The notes beneath the pieces are model-generated. The model was not told the origin of the DNA. It did not search any database and saw only the letters and a list, made by a program, of their open reading frames with translations. From contig DGBN01000006.1 in NCBI GenBank assembly GCA_002384815.1, forward strand, positions 305 to 13,272: a stretch of 12,968 nucleotides of DNA, in the 5' to 3' direction. Position numbers and translations under genes: made by a program. This document shows, piece after piece, positions 6,120 through 12,892 of the stretch; the stretch's first letter is position 1; each line of letters opens with the position of its first letter. The stretch is from Oxalobacteraceae bacterium UBA4003 (GTDB taxonomy: Bacteria; Pseudomonadota; Gammaproteobacteria; Burkholderiales; Burkholderiaceae_D).

Positions 6120-6269
6120 ATGATGAATTTTCTACAAGCGAGGATAGTTTCGGCGAAGGCTAACTTGTGCGAAGCGCAAGTTAAGCGTAGCGGCCGTAGC
6201 CAAAACTTTCTGCGCGCTGTATTACGCGCAGCGGAACAAGTGCAAGACGGTCTGGATGGGGAGATTTAA
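6120..6269 (+). CDS. Small frame between trpE and trpG (49 aa), probably an insertion by-product
   Basis: This frame opens with ATGATG one base past the trpE stop (TGA G ATG), with GGAG nine bases upstream, and ends in the TAA that touches the trpG ATG. Its first 30 or so residues come from the palindromic insert (KANLCEAQVKRSGRSQNF). Its last 18 repeat the TrpE C-terminus exactly, in the +1 frame relative to trpE. It may be translated by coupling, which would keep ribosomes flowing from trpE into trpG and limit polarity. A function as a protein is doubtful. It is more likely the reading frame of a relic trpE tail. Confidence 0.35.
   Translation: MMNFLQARIVSAKANLCEAQVKRSGRSQNFLRAVLRAAEQVQDGLDGEI
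6146..6207 (+). repeat. Nested palindromic element between the two trpE tails
   Basis: The inner hairpin pairs TAACTTGTGC (6161-6170) with GCGCAAGTTA (6174-6183): ten pairs including one G-T, around a GAA loop. The outer arms AGTTTCGGC (6146-6154) and GCCAAAACT (6199-6207) pair at eight of nine positions. The 62-bp unit therefore looks like a REP-type or other small palindromic repeat, or a structured attachment site. No T-run follows, so it is not an intrinsic terminator. It could still affect mRNA stability or processing between trpE and trpG. Confidence 0.7.
6213..6269 (+). repeat. trpE 3'-end repeat, copy 2 (relic tail carrying the trpG ribosome binding site)
   Basis: This is the second copy of the trpE tail (see 6062-6118), lying in a different frame from trpE and therefore not part of the TrpE protein. 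Alignment with copy 1 is ungapped at an offset of 151 bp, and a matching AAAAC also lies just upstream (6051-6055 and 6202-6206). Its end contains GGGGAG (6258-6263), the ribosome binding site of trpG, and its TAA abuts the trpG ATG. This suggests that copy 2 is the ancestral junction and that copy 1 plus the insert arrived later. Confidence 0.85.
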
Positions 6270-6833
6270 ATGTTACTGATGATCGACAACTACGACTCCT
6301 TCACCTATAACCTGGTGCAGTATTTCGGCGAACTCGGCGAAGAAGTCGTCACCGTGCGCAATGATGACATAAATCTGAAAGAGATCGAGGCATTGAAGGC
6401 GGATCGCATCTGCGTCTCGCCCGGCCCCTGCACACCGCATGAAGCAGGCATCTCGATTCCGGTGTTGCAGCACTTCGCGGGCAAATTGCCTATCCTCGGC
6501 GTTTGCCTTGGACATCAGGCGATAGGCGCAGCCTTCGGCGGCAAAGTGATACGCGCGCAGCAAGTCATGCACGGCAAGACTTCACCGATTACGCATACGG
6601 GTGTCGGCGTGTTCAAGGATTTGCCCAGCCCTTACATCGTCACCCGCTATCACTCGCTGGCCATCGAACGCGCTTCGCTGCCATCCTGCCTGGAAGTGAC
6701 GGCGTGGACGGACGATGGCGAGATCATGGGCGTGCGACACAAGGATTTCGACATTCAGGGTGTGCAGTTTCATCCTGAATCCATCCTGTCCGAACATGGC
6801 CACGCGCTGTTGAAAAATTTCCTGGCCGGCTGA
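6270..6833 (+). CDS. trpG: Anthranilate synthase component II (glutamine amidotransferase)
   Basis: A 187-residue class I glutamine amidotransferase that hydrolyses glutamine and passes ammonia to TrpE. The catalytic triad is C79 in GVCLGHQ, H168 and E170 in GVQFHPESI. The N-terminal MLLMIDNYDSFTYNLVQYFG and the oxyanion element SPGPCTPHEAGIS are canonical. The segment VMHGKTSPITH (99-109) is typical of TrpG/PabA. Length is normal. The ATG touches the stop codon of the second trpE-tail copy and uses GGGGAG at 6258-6263. Such proteins often also serve PabB in folate synthesis; whether this one does cannot be told here. trpD follows after 43 bp. Confidence 0.96.
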   Translation: MLLMIDNYDSFTYNLVQYFGELGEEVVTVRNDDINLKEIEALKADRICVSPGPCTPHEAGISIPVLQHFAGKLPILGVCLGHQAIGAAFGGKVIRAQQVMHGKTSPITHTGVGVFKDLPSPYIVTRYHSLAIERASLPSCLEVTAWTDDGEIMGVRHKDFDIQGVQFHPESILSEHGHALLKNFLAG

Positions 6834-6876
6834 GTTACTGCCAGCCGCGTGTTGCAACCAGACCGAAAGCCTACTC

Positions 6877-7914
6877 ATGCAGATTACTGACCAAGAAGCG
6901 CTACTGCGCTGCATCGAACATCGCGAAATTTTTCACGACGAAATGCTGACCCTGTTCCGCCGCATCATGAGCGGCGAAATGTCGCCCGTGATGATGGCGG
7001 CGATTATCACAGGCCTGCGCGTGAAGAAGGAAAGCATAGGCGAAATCACCGCTGCGGCAGAAGTGATGCGCGAATTTGCCACCAAAGTCCCGCTGGCTGA
7101 TACGACCGATCTGCTCGACATCGTCGGCACAGGCGGCGATGGCGCCAACACCTTCAACATTTCCACCGCCTCGATGTTCGTCGCCGCCGCGGCCGGCGCA
7201 CGGATTGCCAAGCATGGCGGACGTAGCGTGTCGTCCACATCCGGCAGCGCCGATGCGCTGGATGCGCTGGGTGCGAATATCAATCTGAAACCGGAACTGG
7301 TCGCCGAGTCGATCGCGCAAACAGGCATTGGTTTCATGTTTGCGCCCAACCATCATGCCGCGATGAAACATGCAGCAGCAGTACGCAAAGAGCTCGGTGT
7401 ACGCACCATTTTCAATCTGCTCGGGCCACTGACCAATCCGGCCGGTGCACCGAATATTCTGATGGGCGTATTTCATCCGGACCTGGTTGGCATACAGGTG
7501 CGCGTACTGCAGCGTTTGGGCGCACAACACGCCATCGTGGTCTGGGGGCGCGACAATATGGATGAAGTGTCGCTGGGCGCGGCAACCATGGTCGGCGAAC
7601 TGACAGACGGCAAAATCCGCGAATACGAAATCCATCCGGAAGATTTTGGCCTGCAAATGATCGCCAGCCGCAATTTGCGCGTTGCCAATTCCGCAGAATC
7701 GAAAGTCCGCATACTCGAAGTACTAGACAACACGGCAGGCCCCGCACGCGATATCGTCGCATTGAATGCCGGTACCGCCCTGTATGCTTCTGGTGTTGCC
7801 AGCTCTATCGCGGATGGATTGAAACAAGCGCGTGAAGCGATTGCATCGGGTGCCGCACGCGCCAAGATGGAACAGTTCGTACGCGTGACGCAGGAACTCG
7901 GCAGCAAGGCCTGA
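6877..7914 (+). CDS. trpD: Anthranilate phosphoribosyltransferase
   Basis: A 345-residue stand-alone enzyme that joins anthranilate to phosphoribosyl pyrophosphate, giving N-(5-phosphoribosyl)anthranilate. The glycine-rich PRPP loop GTGGDGANTFNIST begins at residue 84, KHGGRSVSSTSGSADALDALG follows at 112-132, and the anthranilate-contacting region (APNHHAAMKHAAAVRKELGVRT) lies near 156-177. NLLGPLTNPAG is the other conserved block. Length matches the family. The ribosome binding site is modest (GAAAG). It is not fused to trpG as in enteric bacteria. A small hairpin, AGCTGC (7923-7928) and GCAGCT (7935-7940), lies in the 62-bp gap before trpC. Confidence 0.97.
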   Translation: MQITDQEALLRCIEHREIFHDEMLTLFRRIMSGEMSPVMMAAIITGLRVKKESIGEITAAAEVMREFATKVPLADTTDLLDIVGTGGDGANTFNISTASMFVAAAAGARIAKHGGRSVSSTSGSADALDALGANINLKPELVAESIAQTGIGFMFAPNHHAAMKHAAAVRKELGVRTIFNLLGPLTNPAGAPNILMGVFHPDLVGIQVRVLQRLGAQHAIVVWGRDNMDEVSLGAATMVGELTDGKIREYEIHPEDFGLQMIASRNLRVANSAESKVRILEVLDNTAGPARDIVALNAGTALYASGVASSIADGLKQAREAIASGAARAKMEQFVRVTQELGSKA

Positions 7915-7976
7915 GGCGCGCAAGCTGCAAACAGGCAGCTCAAGGCAAGACGCCATCATTACTGGAAGTTGAAATC

Positions 7977-8777
7977 ATGTCTGACATTCTGAATAAAATC
8001 CTGGCCGTCAAAGCCGATGAAATCGCCGCGGCGAAAAAATACCGCAATCTTGCCAGCTTGCGAAGCGAAGTCGAAGCAGACAAGGATGCGCGTGCTGCCA
8101 TACGCAATTTTGAGGGCGCCTTGCGGCAGAAAATCGCTGCCGGCAACGCAGGCATCATTGCAGAAATCAAAAAGGCATCGCCATCCAAAGGCATCATCCG
8201 TCCGGATTTTCAACCCGACCGGATCGCCGCCAGCTATGCACAACATGGTGCCGCCTGCCTGTCGGTGCTGACCGATGTGCAATTCTTCCAGGGCTCACCG
8301 GACTATCTGAAACAGGCGCGTGCCGCTTGCAACTTGCCGGTTCTGCGCAAGGATTTCATCATCGATCCATATCAAATCTACGAAGCGCGTTCATGGGGGG
8401 CCGATTGCATCTTGCTGATTGTCGCCGGCCTGGATCACGGCTTGATGGCCGAGCTGGAAGCATGCGCGCACGAACTGGGCATGCATGTGCTGGTGGAAGT
8501 TCACAATGGTGAAGAATTGAACGCCGCCTTGCGCCTGAAATCCGCCTTGCTGGGCGTGAATAACCGCAACCTGCGCACTTTTGAAACGTCCTTGCAAACA
8601 ACGCTGGATTTATTGGCACGCATCCCACCTGAAAAACTGGTGATTACCGAATCCGCCATCGGCACGCAGGACGATGTGAAGACAATGCGCGACGCGGACG
8701 TACATGCATTCCTGATCGGCGAGACCTTCATGCGTGCGCCCGATCCGGGCCTGGAATTAAGCCGTCTGTTTCGCTGA
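7977..8777 (+). CDS. trpC: Indole-3-glycerol-phosphate synthase
   Basis: A 266-residue (beta/alpha)8-barrel enzyme that cyclises and decarboxylates 1-(o-carboxyphenylamino)-1-deoxyribulose 5-phosphate to indole-3-glycerol phosphate. Expected active-site residues are present: E63 and K65 in AEIKKASPSKG, K125 in VLRKDFIID, E174 in VEVHN, N195 in GVNNRNL, and E225-S226 in ITESAI; phosphate binding is by GETFMR near the end. It is monofunctional, with no fused TrpF domain. The start has GGAAG upstream. It is the last gene of the block, with a strong terminator 12 bp downstream, so trpF, trpB and trpA must be located elsewhere. Confidence 0.97.
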   Translation: MSDILNKILAVKADEIAAAKKYRNLASLRSEVEADKDARAAIRNFEGALRQKIAAGNAGIIAEIKKASPSKGIIRPDFQPDRIAASYAQHGAACLSVLTDVQFFQGSPDYLKQARAACNLPVLRKDFIIDPYQIYEARSWGADCILLIVAGLDHGLMAELEACAHELGMHVLVEVHNGEELNAALRLKSALLGVNNRNLRTFETSLQTTLDLLARIPPEKLVITESAIGTQDDVKTMRDADVHAFLIGETFMRAPDPGLELSRLFR

Positions 8778-8789
8778 ATCCGTGCCTGA

Positions 8790-8833
8790 CAATAAAAAAC
8801 GCCGTTAGCTTGTACTAACGGCGTTTTTTATTG
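8790..8833. terminator. Bidirectional rho-independent terminator between trpC and the M61 peptidase
   Basis: A perfect 19-bp inverted repeat (8790-8808 with 8815-8833) surrounds the loop CTTGTA. The GC-rich core GCCGTTAG/CTAACGGC is flanked by A6 and T6, so it terminates transcription in both directions. It sits in the short gap between the convergent trpC and M61 genes. Confidence 0.95.
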
Positions 8834-8850
8834 TTCGATGCTATCCATCG

Positions 8851-10647
8851 CTACACTTGCGTCAACCATCCCTGACGCAAGCGCACTGCAGCCACCGGCT
8901 TGTCTTCGATAACAAGATTCACAACAGGCGCATCGGGAGCAGCAACAGTTGCGGCAAAGCTCAACAACTCATCCCGCCTAAAAGCATGTATGCCGATTTT
9001 GTCGCCGATCCGATAACGACCCAAGAGTACGTCCAGATTATTCGCATTTACACGCAAGCCATCGATCGCCACCAACACATCTCCGGCCGACAAACCGGCA
9101 CGGTGTGCAGCGCTGCTTTCATAAATGGCGGCAATTTTGCAATCATTGCCGTCGCGCGCGGTGCGCATACCCAAGTCCGGCTTGCCATTTTTACGCTCGT
9201 CATTCAGTGCGATACCGAATGACGTCAGCAATCTTGCCAGCGGAATATCTTCAGTGCCGCGTACCCAGCGATCCAGCGTGCGCTGCAATTTCAAACCGGT
9301 GACGCGATCAAACAGGGCATCGATTTCGGCGTCACTCACACCGCGTCCTTCCTTGCCGTCCTGATAGAAATCACGGCCGTATTGCTGCCACAAGGCCAGC
9401 ATCACATTGTCCAGCGATTTTTTTCCTCTGGTTTCGGCGCGTATCGTTAAATCCAGCGCCAGCGCCACCAATGATCCCTTGGTGTAATAACTGACGATGG
9501 CATTGCTCGCATTTTCATCCTGCCGGTAATACTTGACCCACGCATCGAAACTGGATTCCGCCACACTTTGCTTGCGCCGGCCACTGCCGCGCAAGACGCT
9601 GTTGGCTGTCTTGGCGACCAGCTTCAGATAAGCCGGCGCATCGATCACGCCGCTACGTACCAGCATCAAATCGTCGTAATAACTGGTGAAGCCCTCAAAC
9701 AACCATAACAGGGAGGTATAGGCTTCCATCTTCAAGTCATAAGGCACGAAGGCGGCCGGCTTGATACGCTTGACGTTCCATGTATGGAAGTATTCATGGC
9801 TACACAAACCGAGGAAGCTGCGATAGCCGTCGCTCATTTCCGGCTGTCCTTTGACCGGCAGGTCGGCGCGCGAACAGATCAGCGCGGTCGATGCACGATG
9901 TTCGAGTCCACCGTAACCGTCGCCCACCACCATCGTCATGAAAACATAGCGATCTACCGGTGCACGTTTGCTCCCGGGTTCGAAGAATGCAATCTGAGCC
10001 TCGCATATTTTCGTCAAATCCGCCGTCAGGCGCGGCAAATCGAGATTCGGCACGCGGCCGGTAAACACGACATCGTGCTGTACGCCATGTGCCTTGAACG
10101 TCGCCAGGGAAAACGTTCCCAGCTCAACCGGATGGTCGATCAACTCATCGTAGTTCGACGCGATATACGTGCCGAAACCGTAGCGTTTGGCTTCCAACTG
10201 TCGCATGGCAGTAGCAACGCGCCATTTGTCGTAGTCACTACCTTGCGGCTTCTGGATATCCACAATGTGCACACTATCCTCACGGTCTTCGACCCGCAAG
10301 AAAACGCTGCTGCCGTTGAAGAAGCCATGCGTTTGGTCCAGATGCGCAGCACGCACCGACAAATCCCACGCATACACTTCGTACCGCACAGTCAGCGCGC
10401 CTTCACATTCATCCGCAATCCAGGTGTGCTTGTCGAGTTTGCCCAGACCGATTTTTTTGCCGTCGGATTCAGCGCTGATTTGCACGATGTTCCTGGCAAA
10501 CTCTCGCATCATGTAACTACCCGGAATCCATGCCGGCAAAGAGAAACACTGCCCAATCGGATCAGGCTGATTGACAATAACCGTTACCGCATACAAGTGC
10601 GCTGCCAGATCTTTTGGAACGATGGTGTAGTGAATTGCGTTTTTCAT
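8851..10647 (-). CDS. M61 family metallopeptidase (glycyl aminopeptidase type) with C-terminal PDZ domain
   Basis: A 598-residue zinc peptidase. The N-terminal beta domain (about 1-180) starts YTIVPKDLAAHLYAVTV and includes LPAWIPGSYMMREFARN. The gluzincin core has GGLEH (246-250), the zinc motif HEYFH (284-288) followed by TWNVKRIKP, and the third zinc ligand E318 in FEGFTSYYDDL. A PDZ-like domain (roughly 495-575) is marked by AAHRAGLSAGDVLVAIDG. M61 enzymes release N-terminal residues, with a reported preference for Gly or Ala; the substrate here is unknown. I see no signal peptide, so a cytoplasmic location is likely from sequence, although some relatives are exported. The ribosome binding site is weak. 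It ends 17 bp from the bidirectional terminator. Confidence 0.92.
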   Translation of the reverse strand: MKNAIHYTIVPKDLAAHLYAVTVIVNQPDPIGQCFSLPAWIPGSYMMREFARNIVQISAESDGKKIGLGKLDKHTWIADECEGALTVRYEVYAWDLSVRAAHLDQTHGFFNGSSVFLRVEDREDSVHIVDIQKPQGSDYDKWRVATAMRQLEAKRYGFGTYIASNYDELIDHPVELGTFSLATFKAHGVQHDVVFTGRVPNLDLPRLTADLTKICEAQIAFFEPGSKRAPVDRYVFMTMVVGDGYGGLEHRASTALICSRADLPVKGQPEMSDGYRSFLGLCSHEYFHTWNVKRIKPAAFVPYDLKMEAYTSLLWLFEGFTSYYDDLMLVRSGVIDAPAYLKLVAKTANSVLRGSGRRKQSVAESSFDAWVKYYRQDENASNAIVSYYTKGSLVALALDLTIRAETRGKKSLDNVMLALWQQYGRDFYQDGKEGRGVSDAEIDALFDRVTGLKLQRTLDRWVRGTEDIPLARLLTSFGIALNDERKNGKPDLGMRTARDGNDCKIAAIYESSAAHRAGLSAGDVLVAIDGLRVNANNLDVLLGRYRIGDKIGIHAFRRDELLSFAATVAAPDAPVVNLVIEDKPVAAVRLRQGWLTQV

Positions 10648-10740
10648 TCGATACCGTTGGGGAAGTGCAATAGTGCTAGTTTAGCGGCATCCGGCTGTGT
10701 CCGCAGAAACGCACGGGATGCAATCGCTCACACGCACAAT

Positions 10741-10771
10741 AAAAAATGGCCACGCAAGCGTGGCCGTTTTT
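10741..10771 (-). terminator. Rho-independent terminator downstream of dsbC
   Basis: GGCCACGC (10748-10755) and GCGTGGCC (10758-10765) form an 8-bp GC stem with a tight loop, flanked by A6 and T5. Read on the minus strand it ends in a run of six T, as expected for terminating dsbC. It separates dsbC from the M61 gene, which should then have its own promoter in 10648-10740, where I see no clear one. Confidence 0.88.
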
Positions 10772-10788
10772 CAAGCATGTTCATATAT

Positions 10789-11508
10789 TTATTTAAGAGA
10801 AAGCAGTTTTTCTTCCAGCGCTTTCGCATCGATTGCACCAGGAATGCGCGAACCGTCGGTAAAAATGATGGTCGGCGTACCGGTTACCTTCATACTACGT
10901 CCGAGCGCCAACACTTTTTCATGCGGCGCAACGCAGTTATCCGATGCCGTTGCCGGCACCTTGCCGTTCAGCATCCAGTCATCCCAGGCTTTGTTACGGT
11001 TCGCAGAACACCAGACATTGCGCGATTTTGTGATCGAGTCCGGCGACAGGATGTTGTACATGAAAGTATAGACAGTGATGTCGTTGATCCCCTCCAGCGT
11101 CTGGCGGAAACGTTTGCAATAGCCGCAATTAGGATCCTCAAACACGGCAATCACGCGCTTGCCATTTCCCTTGACCTGTTTCATCGCAGCCTCCAGCGGC
11201 AGATCACTGAATGCCACCTTGTTGATTTCATCCAGACGCGCCTTGGTGTAATCCTGGTAGGTTTTGGTATCGACCACACGCCCGATGAATAAATACTGCG
11301 CTTTCACATCAGTATAAATAACGTCGCCATTCACCTCCACTTCAAACAAACCGGAATACGGGGTTTTGGTTACCGAAACCACTTTGGCATCGTCGCCCAA
11401 ACGCGGTTCAATCGCCTTTCTTACTGCCGCTTCCTGTGCAGTTTCTGCAAATGCAGTGGCAAAACTCAAACCCAGCACTACTGCGATCGCAGCCTTGAAT
11501 ATGTTCAT
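10789..11508 (-). CDS. dsbC: Periplasmic thiol:disulfide interchange protein DsbC
   Basis: A 239-residue disulfide isomerase that reshuffles wrong disulfides in the periplasm. The start at 11508 is preferred over an ATG four codons upstream because GGAAAG then lies four bases before it and the signal peptide begins cleanly (MNIFKAAIAVVLGLSFATAFA, cleavage after residue 21). The N-terminal dimerisation domain spans about 22-85. The thioredoxin-fold domain follows, with active site CGYC (128-131) in FEDPNCGYCKRF, cis-proline P212 in TGTPT, and a second cysteine pair, C167 and C192, as in other DsbC proteins. A TTGACA at 11563-11568 (minus strand) could be a -35, but no well-spaced -10 follows. 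It lies 70 bp downstream of the FAD monooxygenase gene on the same strand. Confidence 0.94.
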   Translation of the reverse strand: MNIFKAAIAVVLGLSFATAFAETAQEAAVRKAIEPRLGDDAKVVSVTKTPYSGLFEVEVNGDVIYTDVKAQYLFIGRVVDTKTYQDYTKARLDEINKVAFSDLPLEAAMKQVKGNGKRVIAVFEDPNCGYCKRFRQTLEGINDITVYTFMYNILSPDSITKSRNVWCSANRNKAWDDWMLNGKVPATASDNCVAPHEKVLALGRSMKVTGTPTIIFTDGSRIPGAIDAKALEEKLLSLK

Positions 11509-11578
11509 ATTACTTTCCATTTAAATTTTTCAGCAGAGGTTAGCGCACAGACATCACAAACTTGTCAAAGTCAGCAGA

Positions 11579-12769
11579 TTAAGGCTTACCCAGAGCATGG
11601 CCAATCAAGCGCCTTTTTAGGACAGGCAAACGGTTCACCAAGTTCAACCCGAGATTGCGTGCGATGCGCAGCGGCTCGAATTCCGTACCGAACAAACGCG
11701 CCAAACCATCCGTTGCCAATTGCATCAGCAGTATATCTTCCTTGCGTGAGCGCGCATAACGCGACAACATCCGCGCATCGCCGCAATCGTGGTCGGCTCC
11801 GCGCTCGATTACCGTCTTGATCAAACCGGCAACATCGGCAAACCCCAGATTCATTCCGTGCCCGGCGAGTGGATGCACGACATGCGCTGCATCGCCTATC
11901 AGGGCAACACGCGGCGCAGTAATCGCATGCGGGCGGATCAGCGCGAGCGGGAAGGACCTTACCATTTCCGGTTGCAAGGGCACCAGGCTGCCGAGCGGCT
12001 CCGCCGCCAATATGCTCAGACGCGCAGCCAATTGCGTCAACGATTCCTGCGACAGAATATCAGCCAGCGCATCGGGCGCCGACCATACCAGCGAAACCTG
12101 ATTGCCGGGCAAGGGCAACAAAGCAATGATGCCCTCCGACGGGGAGAACCATTGATGTGCCACGCCGCGATGCGGTTTTTCGCATGAAAAATTACTGACA
12201 ATGGCGCGCTGGCCGTAAGGCCGATAATCAAAATCGATCTCGCATTGGGTACGCACCCACGATTGTCCGCCATCGGCGCCGACCAGCAATTCAGCGGAGA
12301 GCGTATCGCCATTATCCAGTTGCACGCTGGCGGCGGTTTCATTTGCCTGCATGCTAAGCGCCCGACCGTTGACCATGCGAACATTCGACGCAAACTTCAA
12401 TGCTGCATCAAGCGCCTGATTCAAATTGCGATCTTCGACTATCCAGGCCAGCGCGCCCACGCGCGCACCGTAAGCATCAAAGGCCAGCACACTGGCTGTA
12501 TCGCCTTTGACCACCATGGCATCAACCGCTGCCACGCGGGATGCGTCCAGCGCCTCCCACACTTTCACGCCAGACAATAAATTGCGCGCGACATGATTGA
12601 CTGCATAAACGCGCGCATCCCAGGCCTGCGGGCCTGCAGCAGCAACGGACGCGCCGACGCGCGACGGACTCAACAGCGACACCTTCAAACCCGCTTGCGC
12701 GAATCCCAGCGCAGCTACCTTGCCGATAGCGCCATCACCAATAATGCAAATGTCGCTTTGTATATGCAT
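11579..12769 (-). CDS. UbiH/UbiF/VisC/COQ6-family FAD-dependent hydroxylase
   Basis: A 396-residue flavoprotein monooxygenase, most likely hydroxylating the aromatic ring during ubiquinone biosynthesis at the inner membrane. GDGAIG at 11-16 is the dinucleotide-binding GxGxxG, LLVGADGGQSWVR (161-173) is the family DG motif, and GDAAHVVHPLAGHGMNLGFAD (292-312) is the second FAD motif. The start at 12769 gives the usual length and puts the Rossmann strand at the N-terminus; an upstream start at 12847 adds 26 unlike residues and lies upstream of a perfect TATAAT (minus strand, 12820-12815). Which ring position it hydroxylates cannot be told from sequence alone, so no symbol is given. dsbC lies downstream on the same strand. 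Confidence 0.9.
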   Translation of the reverse strand: MHIQSDICIIGDGAIGKVAALGFAQAGLKVSLLSPSRVGASVAAAGPQAWDARVYAVNHVARNLLSGVKVWEALDASRVAAVDAMVVKGDTASVLAFDAYGARVGALAWIVEDRNLNQALDAALKFASNVRMVNGRALSMQANETAASVQLDNGDTLSAELLVGADGGQSWVRTQCEIDFDYRPYGQRAIVSNFSCEKPHRGVAHQWFSPSEGIIALLPLPGNQVSLVWSAPDALADILSQESLTQLAARLSILAAEPLGSLVPLQPEMVRSFPLALIRPHAITAPRVALIGDAAHVVHPLAGHGMNLGFADVAGLIKTVIERGADHDCGDARMLSRYARSRKEDILLMQLATDGLARLFGTEFEPLRIARNLGLNLVNRLPVLKRRLIGHALGKP

Positions 12770-12814
12770 AAAGCCTATCCGTGAAAAAAGGAAAACCTGC
12801 TTGAGTGACACCAC

Positions 12815-12820
12815 ATTATA
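12815..12820 (-). promoter_or_regulatory. Perfect -10 box for the FAD hydroxylase gene
   Basis: TATAAT on the minus strand, about 46 bp before the chosen start codon at 12769. No good -35 box lies 16-18 bp upstream of it. Its position supports the shorter start of the hydroxylase, because transcription would begin inside the longer alternative frame. Confidence 0.45.
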
Positions 12821-12854
12821 ACGGCAGCCTATCGATAAATTTTGCATGAAAGCC

Positions 12855-12882
12855 TTGCATATTCCGATAGGTTTGCTATACT
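12855..12882 (+). promoter_or_regulatory. Promoter of tRNA-Phe
   Basis: The -35 TTGCAT (12855-12860) and -10 TATACT (12877-12882) are 16 bp apart. The region between the -10 and the gene is GC-rich (TGCGCGCC), as in stringently controlled stable-RNA promoters. The tRNA begins 10 bp after the -10 box, giving a leader of only a few bases. Confidence 0.7.
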
Positions 12883-12892
12883 TGCGCGCCTT

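Noticed and set aside
6161..6183. The hairpin between trpE and trpG as an intrinsic terminator
   Set aside because: No T-run follows the stem on either strand, and a terminator here would cut the operon in two.
7923..7940. Hairpin between trpD and trpC as a regulatory element
   Set aside because: Only a 6-bp stem with no T-run; too small to claim more than an ordinary intercistronic fold.
9784..11292. A 502-codon open frame on the plus strand
   Set aside because: It lies antisense across both the M61 gene and dsbC, passes through the dsbC terminator, and its product is low-complexity His/Arg/Gln-rich with no recognisable domain. It is a reading-frame shadow of two well-supported genes.
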